Shown: positions 15,466-25,503, numbered from the stretch's first letter. The stretch: 36,683 nucleotides of DNA from Mariniphaga sp. (GCA_025355585.1 JANXZJ010000146.1:1-36683); one strand, 5' to 3'. Numbers and translations are program-made. The notes: generated by a model from the letters alone, not told the origin.

Positions 15466-15867
15466 TTACTTCATCCTGTCATACTTGCAGCAATCATCTA
15501 AAGCATTGTATGCTTTGTCATCGGCTTTTACTCTACTGTTATCGTGACCGACGGCTGCGACATTTTTCGCGATCATGTCCATATTTGTTTTGGCAGAATC
15601 GAATGTTACTGTGAGGAGCTTATTTTTTAAATTCCATTCAGCTTTAGAAACGCCATCAAGCTTTGCTGCTTTTTCAATACGGGCCTTGCACATATTGCAT
15701 TTACCTGAAACCTGGAGTGTTTCGGTTTTTGCTGAAGCCATATCCATTTTGGAATCTGTTTTAGATTTGGACATGTCCATTTTTGAGTGATCTTGCATTT
15801 GGGCAAAGGAGTTAGTACCCAAAGCGATTGCCAATAAGGCAACTATAATGATTTTTACAGTTTTCAT
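15466..15867 (-). CDS. Secreted HMA-domain copper-binding protein
   Basis: The 133-residue protein has a signal peptide (MKTVKIIIVALLAIALGTNS, cleavage near FAQ). A Met-rich linker follows (HSKMDMSKSKTDSKMDM), then one heavy-metal-associated ferredoxin-like domain. The metal site is GKCNMCKARIE (CxxC), with LDGVSKAEWNLKNKLLTVTFD as the following helix/strand, and the protein ends in LDDCCKYDRMK. The domain closely resembles the C-terminal HMA domain of the CusB-type adaptor here (GNCEQCKERIE; ending ECCLYRK), so the two probably share ancestry. Unlike classic cytosolic CopZ, it is exported, so it should act as a periplasmic copper carrier for the efflux pump. Confidence 0.87.
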   Translation of the reverse strand: MKTVKIIIVALLAIALGTNSFAQMQDHSKMDMSKSKTDSKMDMASAKTETLQVSGKCNMCKARIEKAAKLDGVSKAEWNLKNKLLTVTFDSAKTNMDMIAKNVAAVGHDNSRVKADDKAYNALDDCCKYDRMK

Positions 15868-15920
15868 GATTTTAAATATTTGATGTTAATGTCTTGAATA
15901 ATAGAAACAAATAATTGATT

Positions 15921-15950
15921 AGAAGAAAAAGTTCACTTAACTTTCCTTCT
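15921..15950. terminator. Imperfect hairpin between the HYC_CC_PP and HMA genes
   Basis: AGAAG-AA-AAAGTT and AACTTT-C-CTTCT pair around CACTT in the 106-bp gap 15868-15973. It could end the message of the upstream minus-strand gene, but it is weak and AT-rich and lacks a clean U tract. Confidence 0.35.
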
Positions 15951-15973
15951 AAATATTAGTGAAGACAAAAAAA

Positions 15974-16393
15974 TCAAATACGGAAAACACAAATGCCGGG
16001 CAAGCTCACAGCGCTCACCATAAAATTGCCTGGTGGACTGACATTTGTGCTATAAAGACTTAAAACCGATAAAGCGTTAATCTGATAACTTACAGGGACA
16101 TCGAAAACCTGCAGAATATTTTGAGAAGGTGCTTTATATTCAAAAAATGAGGGAGTATAATTGTTCGCAACTGTAAAAACCGAAATCTTATCGGTGCAAC
16201 AGTGTGATTTGATATGCTTACCGGGTAATTGGCACTGATCGACAGAACTTTCCATACCACATGAAGCTACCTTACCTGTAAAGGATACTTTCGAAGCTGC
16301 GAATACACCACCACAATAATGAGTGGAAATGGTAAGATGCATCACTGAAAGCAGGATGATCGCTGAAAATGATATGGATAAAAACTTTTTCAT
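15974..16393 (-). CDS. HYC_CC_PP family protein
   Basis: I choose the start at 16393 (MKKFLSISFSAIILLSVMHL), which gives a signal peptide and places the -7 box 38 bp upstream; the frame to 16444 overlaps that box. The 139-residue product shows the three marks of this Bacteroidota family: HYCGG near the N terminus of the mature part, a Cys-rich segment with SHCCTDK, and PPG near the end (NVSPPGNFM). CGMESSVDQCQLPGKH adds Cys and Met ligands. The family has no experimentally assigned role known to me; here it heads the copper cluster, which suggests a link to metal handling. Exported, probably periplasmic. Confidence 0.85.
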   Translation of the reverse strand: MKKFLSISFSAIILLSVMHLTISTHYCGGVFAASKVSFTGKVASCGMESSVDQCQLPGKHIKSHCCTDKISVFTVANNYTPSFFEYKAPSQNILQVFDVPVSYQINALSVLSLYSTNVSPPGNFMVSAVSLPGICVFRI

Positions 16394-16430
16394 TCTAAAA
16401 TAGAACCGAATATCCAATAAAATAGTTGTG

Positions 16431-16438
16431 CAAATATA
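16431..16438 (-). promoter_or_regulatory. -7 promoter box of the HYC_CC_PP gene
   Basis: On the minus strand TATATTTG fits TAnnTTTG, 38 bp before the start codon. No clear TTTG stands 19-21 bp further upstream. The remaining space to 16578 is AT-rich and shows nothing else. Confidence 0.55.
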
Positions 16439-16578
16439 TATCAAAAAATCTCTAAAAGTTGTACCAAATTTATTTTGTCTTTAAAAATAAATACGAAGCC
16501 ATTTATTAATAGTCACATACCAATATTTATATTTAGGTATTTTAAATGAATTTGCTGTTAGAATTAGCCTGAAAATCC

Positions 16579-19164
16579 TTAGCGGATGACATTCCTAACG
16601 ACTGATTCAACTTTGGAAGGAAGGGTAAAATAAAATGTTGATCCTTTCCCCGGTTCACTTTCCACCCATATTTCTCCATCAAGTTTAGCCGCAAACTCCT
16701 TGCACAGCAACAATCCTATTCCGGTACTTGGCTCACCTTCAGTGCCTAATCTATTGGTCTGTACATCAAGCCTGAACAAATCATTTACCATCTTACTGCT
16801 CATGCCGATACCGGAGTCCTTAACCGATATTTCTACGCTTTTCTCCGAAGTGACTTTAGTCAAAATACTAATTTCTCCGCCTTTACCGGTAAATTTTACA
16901 GCATTTGAAACCAGGTTCCGGATAATTGTTTGAAGCAGTTTACCATCAGCAAACACCATCAGATGATCCGGAATATTGAAATCAATTTTAATTCCTTTAA
17001 TTCTGGCTGATTCATGAATCATATCAACGCATTCATTCACAACTGAAAGCAATTGAATCGACTTCGGATTATAAGGGATTAATCCTTGTTGCATTCTGGC
17101 CCATTCAAGCAAGTTCTCGAGCAAAGAGAAAAGATTGTTAGCTGAATTCCTCATTCTCACAGAAATATCTTGTATCTCGCCCATCGTCAAGCTTGACAGC
17201 TCTTCTGCCATTATTTGCGTTAGACCAAGGAAACCCGTGAAAGGGCTTCGCAGATCATGGGCGATGATTGAGAAAAATTTGTCCTTTTCACTGTTCAGTT
17301 TTTGAAGTTGCTCGTTTTTAAGATTGATTTCTTCCTCCGCTTTTTTGCGTTCGGTGATGTCAGTTACAAAGTTCATCGTGGCTGACAGACCTTCCCATTC
17401 TATTTTAACGCCACTCATTTCTACCCATTTAATACTTTTATCTTTTCTCAGAATTCTTAAATGATACCTGACGTCAGCTCCTTCCCCGCTAATTCGTTTT
17501 AACTGATTGCTTAATACCAATTCCCAATCATCTTCACAAACAAACTCCAAAAATGAAAGCGAGAAAATTTCTTCTTTAGAATAACCTATCAGTTCAATCA
17601 TTGCCGGATTCACAAACACCAACCGTCTGCCTTGTGCAACCAAAATACCTTCATTGGCTGTTTCGAACAGAAGACGATATCGCTGTTCACTTTCAAACAG
17701 TTCTTTTTCAGCACGCTTACGTTTGGAAATATCAATAAATGAGGTTAAAATTTTCCCATTGCTCTGAAGCATGGAAACCGACATCAGCGAATGTTTAATT
17801 TCGCCGCTTTTATGGAAAAAAGTAAACTCATATTTATCAGGGGCATCATGCGGATTTATAAGTCTGCGGCGGTTATATTCTTTTAACCGTTCAAGATCCT
17901 GTTGCGGAATTTGTTGCGTCCAACTCGTACCGATGACCTCTTCTGCTGTGAAGCCGGACATTTGACAATAGGCTTCATTTACCATCGAGACCGTGGTATC
18001 AGTTTCAATAATAGCCATGGCGGCTGAATTATTTTCAAAGATTGCCCGGTATTGCTCCTCACTTTCTAATAATATCTTTTCGGTATTAAGCCGATTACTG
18101 ATTTCATTTTTAAGTTTTCTGGAACTATTGTAAAAGAAATAGGCCACCGATCCTATCATCAGAATGCCAAATAAAAGCAGTAAAATCAAATTCCACGGGA
18201 TACTCAGCTTTGTTTTCGCAAAATCGGAATAAAACAGATCGTTGATTGTGAAAGAAGAATCAAGCATTTTCAACTTTTTGTAAGTATCTGAAATTGATCT
18301 CCATCTGCCAGGATTTGTGTATCCTATTTCAACCAAATCGTCCATAATAAGACTGTTCATCCGCTCTGCTTCAAATCTCAGGTGCGGTATGCTATGACGA
18401 TTGCTATATTTGTTATAGATCAAATCTATGATCTCTTCCGTATGATCCATCGCATACTGCCAGCCTTTAAGCGAAGCGTTTCGGAAGTTATCAGCAATTT
18501 CAGGATTCTTTTGAATGAACGATTTGGTGGTAAACAACATATCACCATAAAAATCAATGCCACCCATTGAAGGCAAGATAATTGTATAAGGGAAATCTGC
18601 TTCCTGTAAATTAAATGGTTGATCGGTCGAATAGGCTGAGATGGCATCGATTTCCCCGTTAATCAGTTTATTAACATCGAAAGCGTGCTGATCGATGATA
18701 CATTTATCCAACGAAATCCTTTCGTCATTCATAAACGCAATAATGTCAGCAGAATTGGGTCCCAGCGCAATTCTTTTTCCAACAAGATCATGCACATTTT
18801 CAATACCCGATTTCTTTGATGCAAGAAGAATCTGTGAAGAATGCTGAAATATCGTTGCCAAAATAACCGGCTCCTTATTCTCCGAACGCGACAGCAGAAT
18901 ATCTGTGTTACAAACCCCGAATTCTGCGCTCCCATTAAATACGGCTTCGGATGGATTCTGACCCTCAACCGCCTCCACTAATTTCACCTCAAGCCCAACT
19001 TCGCTGAAATATCCTTTCTCAATTGCAGCGTAATAGCCAGCAAACTGGAACTGGTGTTTCCAGGTCAACTGCAAGGTGACATTTTGGGTTTTCTGTGCCA
19101 CCAACGAATTAACAATCAATCCAATTGCAAGCAGAGTAAGTATATATTTTAATCGAAATTGCAT
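16579..19164 (-). CDS. NMT1/THI5-like sensor histidine kinase with two PAS domains
   Basis: The 861-residue membrane sensor kinase begins with a signal peptide (residues 1-23, ending LVAQ). A periplasmic NMT1/THI5-like solute-binding domain follows (about 25-310), with VTLQLTWKHQFQFAGYYAAIEKGYF and GVCNTDILLSRS typical of the pyrimidine/thiamine-precursor binders. A transmembrane helix spans about 323-345, then two PAS domains (about 370-485 and 495-615). The HisKA domain has His636 in IIAHDLRSPF, and the ATPase domain has NLVSNAVKF (N box), DSGIGM (G1) and GTEGEPSTGIGL (G2). There is no receiver domain, so the partner regulator lies elsewhere. Such fusions probably sense a small molecule by the binding-protein fold; the ligand is unknown. 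The transmitter closely matches that of the kinase at 23199. Confidence 0.92.
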   Translation of the reverse strand: MQFRLKYILTLLAIGLIVNSLVAQKTQNVTLQLTWKHQFQFAGYYAAIEKGYFSEVGLEVKLVEAVEGQNPSEAVFNGSAEFGVCNTDILLSRSENKEPVILATIFQHSSQILLASKKSGIENVHDLVGKRIALGPNSADIIAFMNDERISLDKCIIDQHAFDVNKLINGEIDAISAYSTDQPFNLQEADFPYTIILPSMGGIDFYGDMLFTTKSFIQKNPEIADNFRNASLKGWQYAMDHTEEIIDLIYNKYSNRHSIPHLRFEAERMNSLIMDDLVEIGYTNPGRWRSISDTYKKLKMLDSSFTINDLFYSDFAKTKLSIPWNLILLLLFGILMIGSVAYFFYNSSRKLKNEISNRLNTEKILLESEEQYRAIFENNSAAMAIIETDTTVSMVNEAYCQMSGFTAEEVIGTSWTQQIPQQDLERLKEYNRRRLINPHDAPDKYEFTFFHKSGEIKHSLMSVSMLQSNGKILTSFIDISKRKRAEKELFESEQRYRLLFETANEGILVAQGRRLVFVNPAMIELIGYSKEEIFSLSFLEFVCEDDWELVLSNQLKRISGEGADVRYHLRILRKDKSIKWVEMSGVKIEWEGLSATMNFVTDITERKKAEEEINLKNEQLQKLNSEKDKFFSIIAHDLRSPFTGFLGLTQIMAEELSSLTMGEIQDISVRMRNSANNLFSLLENLLEWARMQQGLIPYNPKSIQLLSVVNECVDMIHESARIKGIKIDFNIPDHLMVFADGKLLQTIIRNLVSNAVKFTGKGGEISILTKVTSEKSVEISVKDSGIGMSSKMVNDLFRLDVQTNRLGTEGEPSTGIGLLLCKEFAAKLDGEIWVESEPGKGSTFYFTLPSKVESVVRNVIR

Positions 19165-19189
19165 ATAAACTACTTTTGGACTTCTATTT

Positions 19190-19197
19190 CAAAAATA
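19190..19197 (-). promoter_or_regulatory. -7 promoter box of the NMT1/THI5-like kinase gene
   Basis: TATTTTTG on the minus strand, 25 bp before the start codon at 19164, fits TAnnTTTG. It lies in the 96-bp gap between two same-strand kinase genes, so this kinase likely has its own transcript. Confidence 0.45.
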
Positions 19198-19260
19198 AAG
19201 CTGACTCACATAGAACGGAAATTGTAAAATAAGCCATAAAATTCCGGTTTTTCGCGGTGA

Positions 19261-22200
19261 TTATCGCTTAAAATATTTTTCTATCAACACCAAAAACTGA
19301 TCTTTATGTATGGGTTTTGAGATATAATCGTTGCAGCCTGTCAATATCGTTTTCTCACGGTCACCCGTCAGTGCATAAGCAGTTTGCGCAATAACAATCA
19401 CATCCTGGTTAAATTGACGAATTTGCCTGGTAGCCTCAAATCCATCCATTTCAGGCATTTTAATATCCATTAGTATCAAATCGATATCCGGATTATTTCT
19501 ACAAGCTTCAACAGCTTCGATCCCAGTTCTTACTTTCAGAATAGCTTTACTAAACCCCCTGATGGCCATTGCAATAAGCATTGCCGATCCTTCATCATCT
19601 TCAGCAATTAAGACCTTAAGATCTCTGATTTGAGGCTTTTTAACATCTATTTTAGCAATATTATAATCGACATTTTGTTCTTTTGCTTCACCATTGTAAG
19701 GAAGGGTAAAATAAAATACAGAACCTTTTTGCTCTTCGCTTTCAACCCATATTTTGCCCCCCAACATCTCTACATATGCTTTCGAAATGGCTAATCCCAA
19801 TCCTGCACCTTCATAATTTCGGGACAGCGATTCGCTACCTTGTCTGAAACGGTCAAAAATGAAACTTTTTTGTTCTTCCGCGATACCCATGCCCGTATCT
19901 TTCACGAAGAATTCCAGTTCGTTCTGCTCATTTCCGGATTTTAAACAATATCCGAACTCAATACTACCTGAATGAGTGAATTTTATAGCATTTTTAACGA
20001 GATTGGTGAGGATTGCATAGACTTTTTCTTTGTCAGTTTTTATAACAGCATCTTTCGCGGGTAAGGAGTTCTTAATAAAAAGCTTCATTCCTTTACCCTC
20101 GACTTCCGGCCTGAAGAAGGTATATAGGTATTTAATCTGGTCGTTTATATTTGTCTCCGAAATTGTAATTTCCATCTGACCCGATTCAACCTTGGAAATG
20201 CTCATTATATCATTGATAATACTGAGCATACGTGCACCGCTGTTCTCGATAATCTGGATATACTCGACCTGTTCTTCTTCCGTGAGATCCGGCTCCTTTA
20301 ATAATCCGGCAAAACCGAGTATTCCATTCATCGGAGTTCTGATCTCATGACTCATATTGGCGAGAAAAGCAGACTTTAAACGGTCGGACTCCTGGGCTTT
20401 TAGAATTGCCTCCTTTAATTCCTGTTCCGCTTTTTTACGTTCGATAGAAATGCCAATCTGATGGGAAATAAATTCGAGCATCAGTTGGTCTTTTTCGGTA
20501 TAAGCATCTGCGTTATCGTAACTCTGAACAACAATTGCTCCAATCACCTTTTTCTTTGCCCAAAGCGGGACACCCAACCAAACCTTTGAAGGGGCTCCAA
20601 CTATTTCGATCTCTCCTTCTTCAGACAATTTAACCACATCTGCTTCCCTGGCAAGAAGTGATTTCTGGTACTTTACGACATAACCTGTTGCCGACTTTTC
20701 GGCGGGCCAGCTTGTAATTTTGTCTTGCTCGTCATTTAAGAAATGAGTCGACAGCATCCCATTTGTCTCATCATAAAAAGCGATGTAGAAATTGACGGTA
20801 TTGAGCAATTTACCAAGCTCAAAACTGATGATTTCTGTCAGTTCATCCATGTCCTTTGATGAAAGGGCAGCATTGGAAATGGAATAGAGCACTTGCTGAA
20901 TACGATCGGACCGAACCTTTTCGGTGATATCGATCTGTGTACCCCACACCCTGACAAGATGATTGTTCTCTATGATACCCAATGAATTATTACTTATATA
21001 CATCACCTGTCCGGCTGCATTCTTTTCTTCGGTAATTCCGTTTTGAATACTGTAACCGTTGTTGATGAATTCTTTCAGCAAACCCCGGTTCACCACATTG
21101 TGACGTCCGCCATGAAAATCAAGATGACCTTTACCAATAACATCATTCCGGCTGATGGTTCCATACATCTTTAGAAATGCATTGTTACATTCAGCAATAA
21201 ACAGATGATCATAGATATAATCAACCTGTTCTTCGATGGGTAAACTTATGTCCATCGGCACATCACTTTCGAACCTGTAAACGCCTTCCGAAACCTGCGA
21301 TATAAAACCCCGATACCTGTCTTCACTCTCTTTTAATGCAAGAACTGCCAGTTTTCTTTCTGTAATATCCCTTATTGCACCTACTATATGACCTGGCCGG
21401 CCATCTGCATCTAAAATTAAGCGCGCATTAACCGATCCGTATTTTATTTCTCCATTATGCGTTTTTAGCTTTAATTCATAATCCTTTATTTCACCATTTT
21501 TCAAAATGGTATCAAGCACGTTAATTCTATCATTCAGATCATAATAAAAATCATTAACGTTTGATCCAACTATCTCATCGTGTCTGAATCCCGTAAAATG
21601 TTTAATTGATGGGCTTACCTCCAGAAATATCCCGTCCATGTTCGTCTTATAAAAAACGTCCTGAACATTTTCGAAAATAGTCCGGTATTTTTCTTCACTT
21701 CTTAATAACTTCTCCTCCGTTTTTTTGCGCTCGGTAATGTCGTTTGATACCCCAATCACCTTTACTACTTTTCCATCCTGGTCAAAAACAGGGGAATAAT
21801 AGACATCGAACTCAATACCCTGAACCGTCACCTCATTTCGTTGATGGATACCTGAAAGTGCTTTTTTCATGGCGTCTAAGATGGTTGGCGAATCACGATA
21901 CACATCAAAGACCGAGCGTCCGACAACCTGTCCGGGTTTTAATCCTAGTTTTGCCAATCCCATTCCTTCCGAGAGACTGAAAATACCTTTTTCGTCTGTC
22001 ACGAAAGTAACAACGGGCGTATTAGAAACCACTGTACGATAACGCTCTTCGCTTTCAAGAAGCGCCTCTTCGGTCCTTTTACGCTCAGTGATATCCTGTA
22101 AAATACAGTGCGTTTGCTTAAAATTGCCGTCTAAGTCATACCCGATCTTTCCTTCGAAGGCAATAAATAACTTTTGTCCATCTTTATGAATCATTTCAAA

Positions 22201-23040
22201 TTCGCTATGAATCTGGCCCTGTGCTTTAAAGAGCGGAAATCGCTTACGGAATCCCTCCTGGTACGCCGGAGAAAGGAAGTCGCCAAACCACTTTCCAATT
22301 ACTTCATTACTGGTATAACCAAGTGAATCTAACCACTTTTGATTTACCTCAATAAAATTGCCATCACCGTCAAGCGACTGATAACCGAGCGGGGCTTTAT
22401 TAAACAATGAATGGAACCGTTTCTCACTTTCCTGTAGTAACTTTGTAGCCTTTTCATTCTCCACAATCTGCATTTTGAATTGAAAATTATTATAGGCTTT
22501 TTCGGAGAGTTCGTTGGCAAATACAAACAACAGTTTAGCTACACTGTTAAATCTTTCATACGACATTGCCGGCACTTCGTGCAATGCATCCAAAAAATCT
22601 GCCCGGTTTGCACCAATCGCAGCGGCATAACGCAGCATAGATGACTCATCTATTTCTTCGTTTCGTACCTGACCGATCAGCCAATTGGCAACATGTTTGC
22701 CACCAACAGTAATGCTGGCGCCTGCATCCCATAAACCACAGCTCAGACATGGCGATACAATTGGTCCGGAAACATTCATCATGCCAATTGCAGCATCCGA
22801 TTTAATACAGTCCGATCGACCTTTCTCTGTCTTCCGGATGATATTACTGCATAACCTGGTGAAGTTACTTGGTTTGGTAATTAGCTCACCTTCAGGGGTT
22901 GTTATAACCGAAGCAATACAATGGGCATCAGCAAACAAATCCTGTAATTGCTGGATATCCTCAAGAACAAAGAGGTCGCAAAATTGAATATCGTTTAAGG
23001 CTTCAAAAGATGAATTTTGAATGTCAGGATTAGTCGTCAT
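19261..23040 (-). CDS. PocR/PAS/GAF hybrid histidine kinase with receiver domain
   Basis: The 1259-residue cytosolic hybrid kinase has no membrane segment. Order: PocR ligand-binding domain (about 20-190) with CSNIIRKTEKGRSDCIKSD and SPCLSCGLWDAGASI; four PAS domains starting near 205, 330, 450 and 575 (SEKRFHSLF, SEERYRTVV, SEEKYRTIF, SEDRYRGFI); a GAF domain (about 715-870). Then come HisKA with His898 in MSHEIRTPMNG, the ATPase domain (NLVKNAIKF, DTGMGI, YEGAGLGLAI) and a C-terminal receiver with phospho-acceptor Asp1192 in LILMDIKMPEMDGF and the KPI switch near the end. PocR domains are thought to bind small hydrocarbon-type ligands, and the Cys-rich part could hold a metal. The output regulator is not in the window. 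A -7 box lies 23 bp ahead of the start. Confidence 0.93.
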   Translation of the reverse strand: MTTNPDIQNSSFEALNDIQFCDLFVLEDIQQLQDLFADAHCIASVITTPEGELITKPSNFTRLCSNIIRKTEKGRSDCIKSDAAIGMMNVSGPIVSPCLSCGLWDAGASITVGGKHVANWLIGQVRNEEIDESSMLRYAAAIGANRADFLDALHEVPAMSYERFNSVAKLLFVFANELSEKAYNNFQFKMQIVENEKATKLLQESEKRFHSLFNKAPLGYQSLDGDGNFIEVNQKWLDSLGYTSNEVIGKWFGDFLSPAYQEGFRKRFPLFKAQGQIHSEFEMIHKDGQKLFIAFEGKIGYDLDGNFKQTHCILQDITERKRTEEALLESEERYRTVVSNTPVVTFVTDEKGIFSLSEGMGLAKLGLKPGQVVGRSVFDVYRDSPTILDAMKKALSGIHQRNEVTVQGIEFDVYYSPVFDQDGKVVKVIGVSNDITERKKTEEKLLRSEEKYRTIFENVQDVFYKTNMDGIFLEVSPSIKHFTGFRHDEIVGSNVNDFYYDLNDRINVLDTILKNGEIKDYELKLKTHNGEIKYGSVNARLILDADGRPGHIVGAIRDITERKLAVLALKESEDRYRGFISQVSEGVYRFESDVPMDISLPIEEQVDYIYDHLFIAECNNAFLKMYGTISRNDVIGKGHLDFHGGRHNVVNRGLLKEFINNGYSIQNGITEEKNAAGQVMYISNNSLGIIENNHLVRVWGTQIDITEKVRSDRIQQVLYSISNAALSSKDMDELTEIISFELGKLLNTVNFYIAFYDETNGMLSTHFLNDEQDKITSWPAEKSATGYVVKYQKSLLAREADVVKLSEEGEIEIVGAPSKVWLGVPLWAKKKVIGAIVVQSYDNADAYTEKDQLMLEFISHQIGISIERKKAEQELKEAILKAQESDRLKSAFLANMSHEIRTPMNGILGFAGLLKEPDLTEEEQVEYIQIIENSGARMLSIINDIMSISKVESGQMEITISETNINDQIKYLYTFFRPEVEGKGMKLFIKNSLPAKDAVIKTDKEKVYAILTNLVKNAIKFTHSGSIEFGYCLKSGNEQNELEFFVKDTGMGIAEEQKSFIFDRFRQGSESLSRNYEGAGLGLAISKAYVEMLGGKIWVESEEQKGSVFYFTLPYNGEAKEQNVDYNIAKIDVKKPQIRDLKVLIAEDDEGSAMLIAMAIRGFSKAILKVRTGIEAVEACRNNPDIDLILMDIKMPEMDGFEATRQIRQFNQDVIVIAQTAYALTGDREKTILTGCNDYISKPIHKDQFLVLIEKYFKR

Positions 23041-23063
23041 CTTAGTATGCTGAGTTTATGCTG

Positions 23064-23071
23064 CAAATATA
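23064..23071 (-). promoter_or_regulatory. -7 promoter box of the PocR kinase gene
   Basis: TATATTTG on the minus strand, in CTATATTTGCAGC, 23 bp upstream of the start codon at 23040. The rest of the 158-bp gap (23041-23198) is AT-rich with short dyads but no further identifiable site. Confidence 0.55.
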
Positions 23072-23198
23072 GCTTTTATATCAGATAAGTTATACCATCA
23101 GTTCAATATGATACGATATAATTGTCCCAAAATGTTTTTAAACAGATAAAATCTGTAAACTAAAATACAAATTGCCGTTAATTAACTTACTATATACG

Positions 23199-25457
23199 TC
23201 AAACATCTTTCTGTCGGGCATGGTAAAGTGACACTTCTTTACCATTTTCAAAAGGAATTGTAAAATAAAACGTTGATCCATTTCCTGTTTTACTTTTCAC
23301 CCCTATTTTTCCACCGTGTTTTTCAACGAACTCTTTGCAAAGCATCAATCCCAACCCGGTACTTGGTTCGCCTTCTGTACCTAATCTATTGGTCTTTATG
23401 TCCAGTCTGAATAAATTATCAACCATTTTGCGACTCATTCCAATACCTGAATCCACCACCGATATTTCAACACTTTTTTCAGCTGTTACTTTGCTGAAGA
23501 TATCTATCCTTCCACCTTTGGGTGTAAATTTTACAGCGTTTGAAACAAGGTTCCGGATGACCGTTTGAAGCATATTCTTGTCAGCAAGAACAGCAACACT
23601 TTCCGGGATAGTATAATTTATTTCAATCTCTTTACGCTTAGCCGGTTCATGAATCATTTTAATACTGTCCTCCATCAAAGGAAGCAATTGAATCAATTTC
23701 GGATTAAAAGGGATGAGTCCTTGCCGCATTCTGGCCCATTCAAGCAGGTTTTCGAGCAAACTAAAAAGGTTTGTGGCTGAATTTTTCATACTCAATGAAA
23801 GATCCTTTATCTCTTCCATGGTCAATTCCGGTAAATCTTCAACCATTATCTCTGTCAATCCCAGAAATCCACTGAAAGGGCCACGCAGGTCATGGGCAAT
23901 AATGGAAAAAAATTTATCTTTTTCGGCATCAATCCTCAATAAATTTTCCTCACTCTTCAGTAACTGTTCCAACGCCGCAGTTTTCTCATTTTCAAGCTGT
24001 TTTGTATGCGTGACATCCCGGGCAGTTCCAACGATACCTATTTGATTCCCCCGCTCATCCCATATCGGAGCTTTATAAACATCGAGGAAAAGAAATTTCC
24101 CCTGCACATTTCCGGATAAATCGTATTGTTTTGAGTTCCTTTCGCTGAGGTTAAGTGAATCGGTGGATTTATAATTGTTATTAAATGTATGCCAGTCGGG
24201 GTTTTCCGGATGAGCCTCTCTTTCCCGCCTTGCGAAAAATTCAAAGGCTTTTCCAATAGGTTCATCAACGCTGTTTGCAATCAGGAGCCTGTCGCACATC
24301 GCTTTATTGACGAAAGTATAGTTGTCGTCCATATCCTTTGCCCACAGAAAGTCATCTGTATTGTCAGACATTAGCCGGAACATCGAAAACATCTGGTGAT
24401 AACGTTCTTCCCCTGCCCTGATTTCCCTGATTGAAGCAGTCAGATCGGTAATATCCTGTATTACAATCAGACGGCTGCCCGGTTGGTTTTTGATCGCATG
24501 TTTAATAATACGGAACGTTTTAATTTCAATCTTATTTCGGATATCGATCTCTTCAATAGTTTCACTATTAATTACAGCATCCATCAGCAAAGTTGCACTG
24601 GCATCTGCATTCAGGGCAGGAAATCCGATGATGTATTTACTCCCGATTCCCAGAAAAGTTAATGCGGCTCCATTGATATCCTGTATCCTGTTTTGCCCGT
24701 CAAGCGCCAGAATGCCATCTGGCAACGTTTCAACAAGCATCTCCCTGGCGACAGGTACCAGGTCGAGGAAACGAATGTTTAAAATGGCATATGCCACGAG
24801 GACACCGCTAAAAATAATGCTGATAGGTGTAATATCCAGCCCAACCACCGGATTGCTTCCGGTGAGATACAACACACTTGCGATCCATGGACATAAACCT
24901 GAAATTAAAACAATCAACCCCTGAAAACGAAATGGTTTATTTTGCCGGATAATAAAACTAAAAAGGCATATCGTAGCGACAAAAAGCATCAGATAAGTAT
25001 AGCAGATATAACCTGTCCAGAATACGATCCCATGATAATATTCCATCAGATTAGTTTGATCAGAAATTGCAGAAAAACCTGTCCATACAAGGTGATGATG
25101 TTCATTGGTGATTACGAACGCAAAGGTGATGACCGGAATAATAAATAATAATAAGATATATTTGGGGGTGATAAATCTGTCTTTCCCGGTGAAGCGCAAA
25201 ACAAAAATCAGATAAAGCACAGGAGTAGGAATCCCTCCGATGAATTCGAGCTTTGACCAGAATATTTTTTCCATCACAGCAGGCGCCGCAGTCTCGAATA
25301 TAAGCCAGAGTGCACCAATGCCTGCAGCTATCATCAACAGGGTGAGCTCTCTGGCTCCTTTTACAAACCTGCGCTGCCAGGCAAGGAAAGCAACGAAAAA
25401 CGAGACCAGTGCCGTAGCAAGGAAGAAAACGGAATATATTGTAAAAATCAGGTTCAT
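23199..25457 (-). CDS. 7TM-PAS sensor histidine kinase
   Basis: The 752-residue product has about seven hydrophobic segments in its first 230 residues, matching the N-terminal 7TM domain found in some bacterial kinases (motifs PTPVLYLIFVLRFTGKD, FVITNEHHHLVWTGF). PAS domains follow at about 235-345 (LPDGILALDGQNRIQDINGAA) and 355-490 (MFRLMSDNTDDFLWAKDM; ends IVGTARDVTHTK). The transmitter has His522 in IIAHDLRGPFSGF, then NLVSNAVKFTPKGG, VDSGIGMSRKM and GTEGEPSTGLGLMLC. It has no receiver domain. From the HisKA onward it is highly similar to the kinase at 16579, while the sensor parts are unrelated, which points to domain shuffling. The sensor is probably membrane-embedded. The three kinase genes lie in a row on one strand but each seems to have its own -7 box. 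Confidence 0.92.
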   Translation of the reverse strand: MNLIFTIYSVFFLATALVSFFVAFLAWQRRFVKGARELTLLMIAAGIGALWLIFETAAPAVMEKIFWSKLEFIGGIPTPVLYLIFVLRFTGKDRFITPKYILLLFIIPVITFAFVITNEHHHLVWTGFSAISDQTNLMEYYHGIVFWTGYICYTYLMLFVATICLFSFIIRQNKPFRFQGLIVLISGLCPWIASVLYLTGSNPVVGLDITPISIIFSGVLVAYAILNIRFLDLVPVAREMLVETLPDGILALDGQNRIQDINGAALTFLGIGSKYIIGFPALNADASATLLMDAVINSETIEEIDIRNKIEIKTFRIIKHAIKNQPGSRLIVIQDITDLTASIREIRAGEERYHQMFSMFRLMSDNTDDFLWAKDMDDNYTFVNKAMCDRLLIANSVDEPIGKAFEFFARREREAHPENPDWHTFNNNYKSTDSLNLSERNSKQYDLSGNVQGKFLFLDVYKAPIWDERGNQIGIVGTARDVTHTKQLENEKTAALEQLLKSEENLLRIDAEKDKFFSIIAHDLRGPFSGFLGLTEIMVEDLPELTMEEIKDLSLSMKNSATNLFSLLENLLEWARMRQGLIPFNPKLIQLLPLMEDSIKMIHEPAKRKEIEINYTIPESVAVLADKNMLQTVIRNLVSNAVKFTPKGGRIDIFSKVTAEKSVEISVVDSGIGMSRKMVDNLFRLDIKTNRLGTEGEPSTGLGLMLCKEFVEKHGGKIGVKSKTGNGSTFYFTIPFENGKEVSLYHARQKDV

Positions 25458-25503
25458 CAGGCCACCAGCATATTAATGATATTTTGCCTATTTAATCAGG
25501 ACG

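Noticed and set aside
16579-25457. Kinase genes as copper sensors for the Cus cluster
   Set aside because: Adjacent and on the same strand, but the sensors (THI5-like, PocR, 7TM) show no CusS-like metal site, each gene has its own promoter box, and no CusR-type regulator is present.
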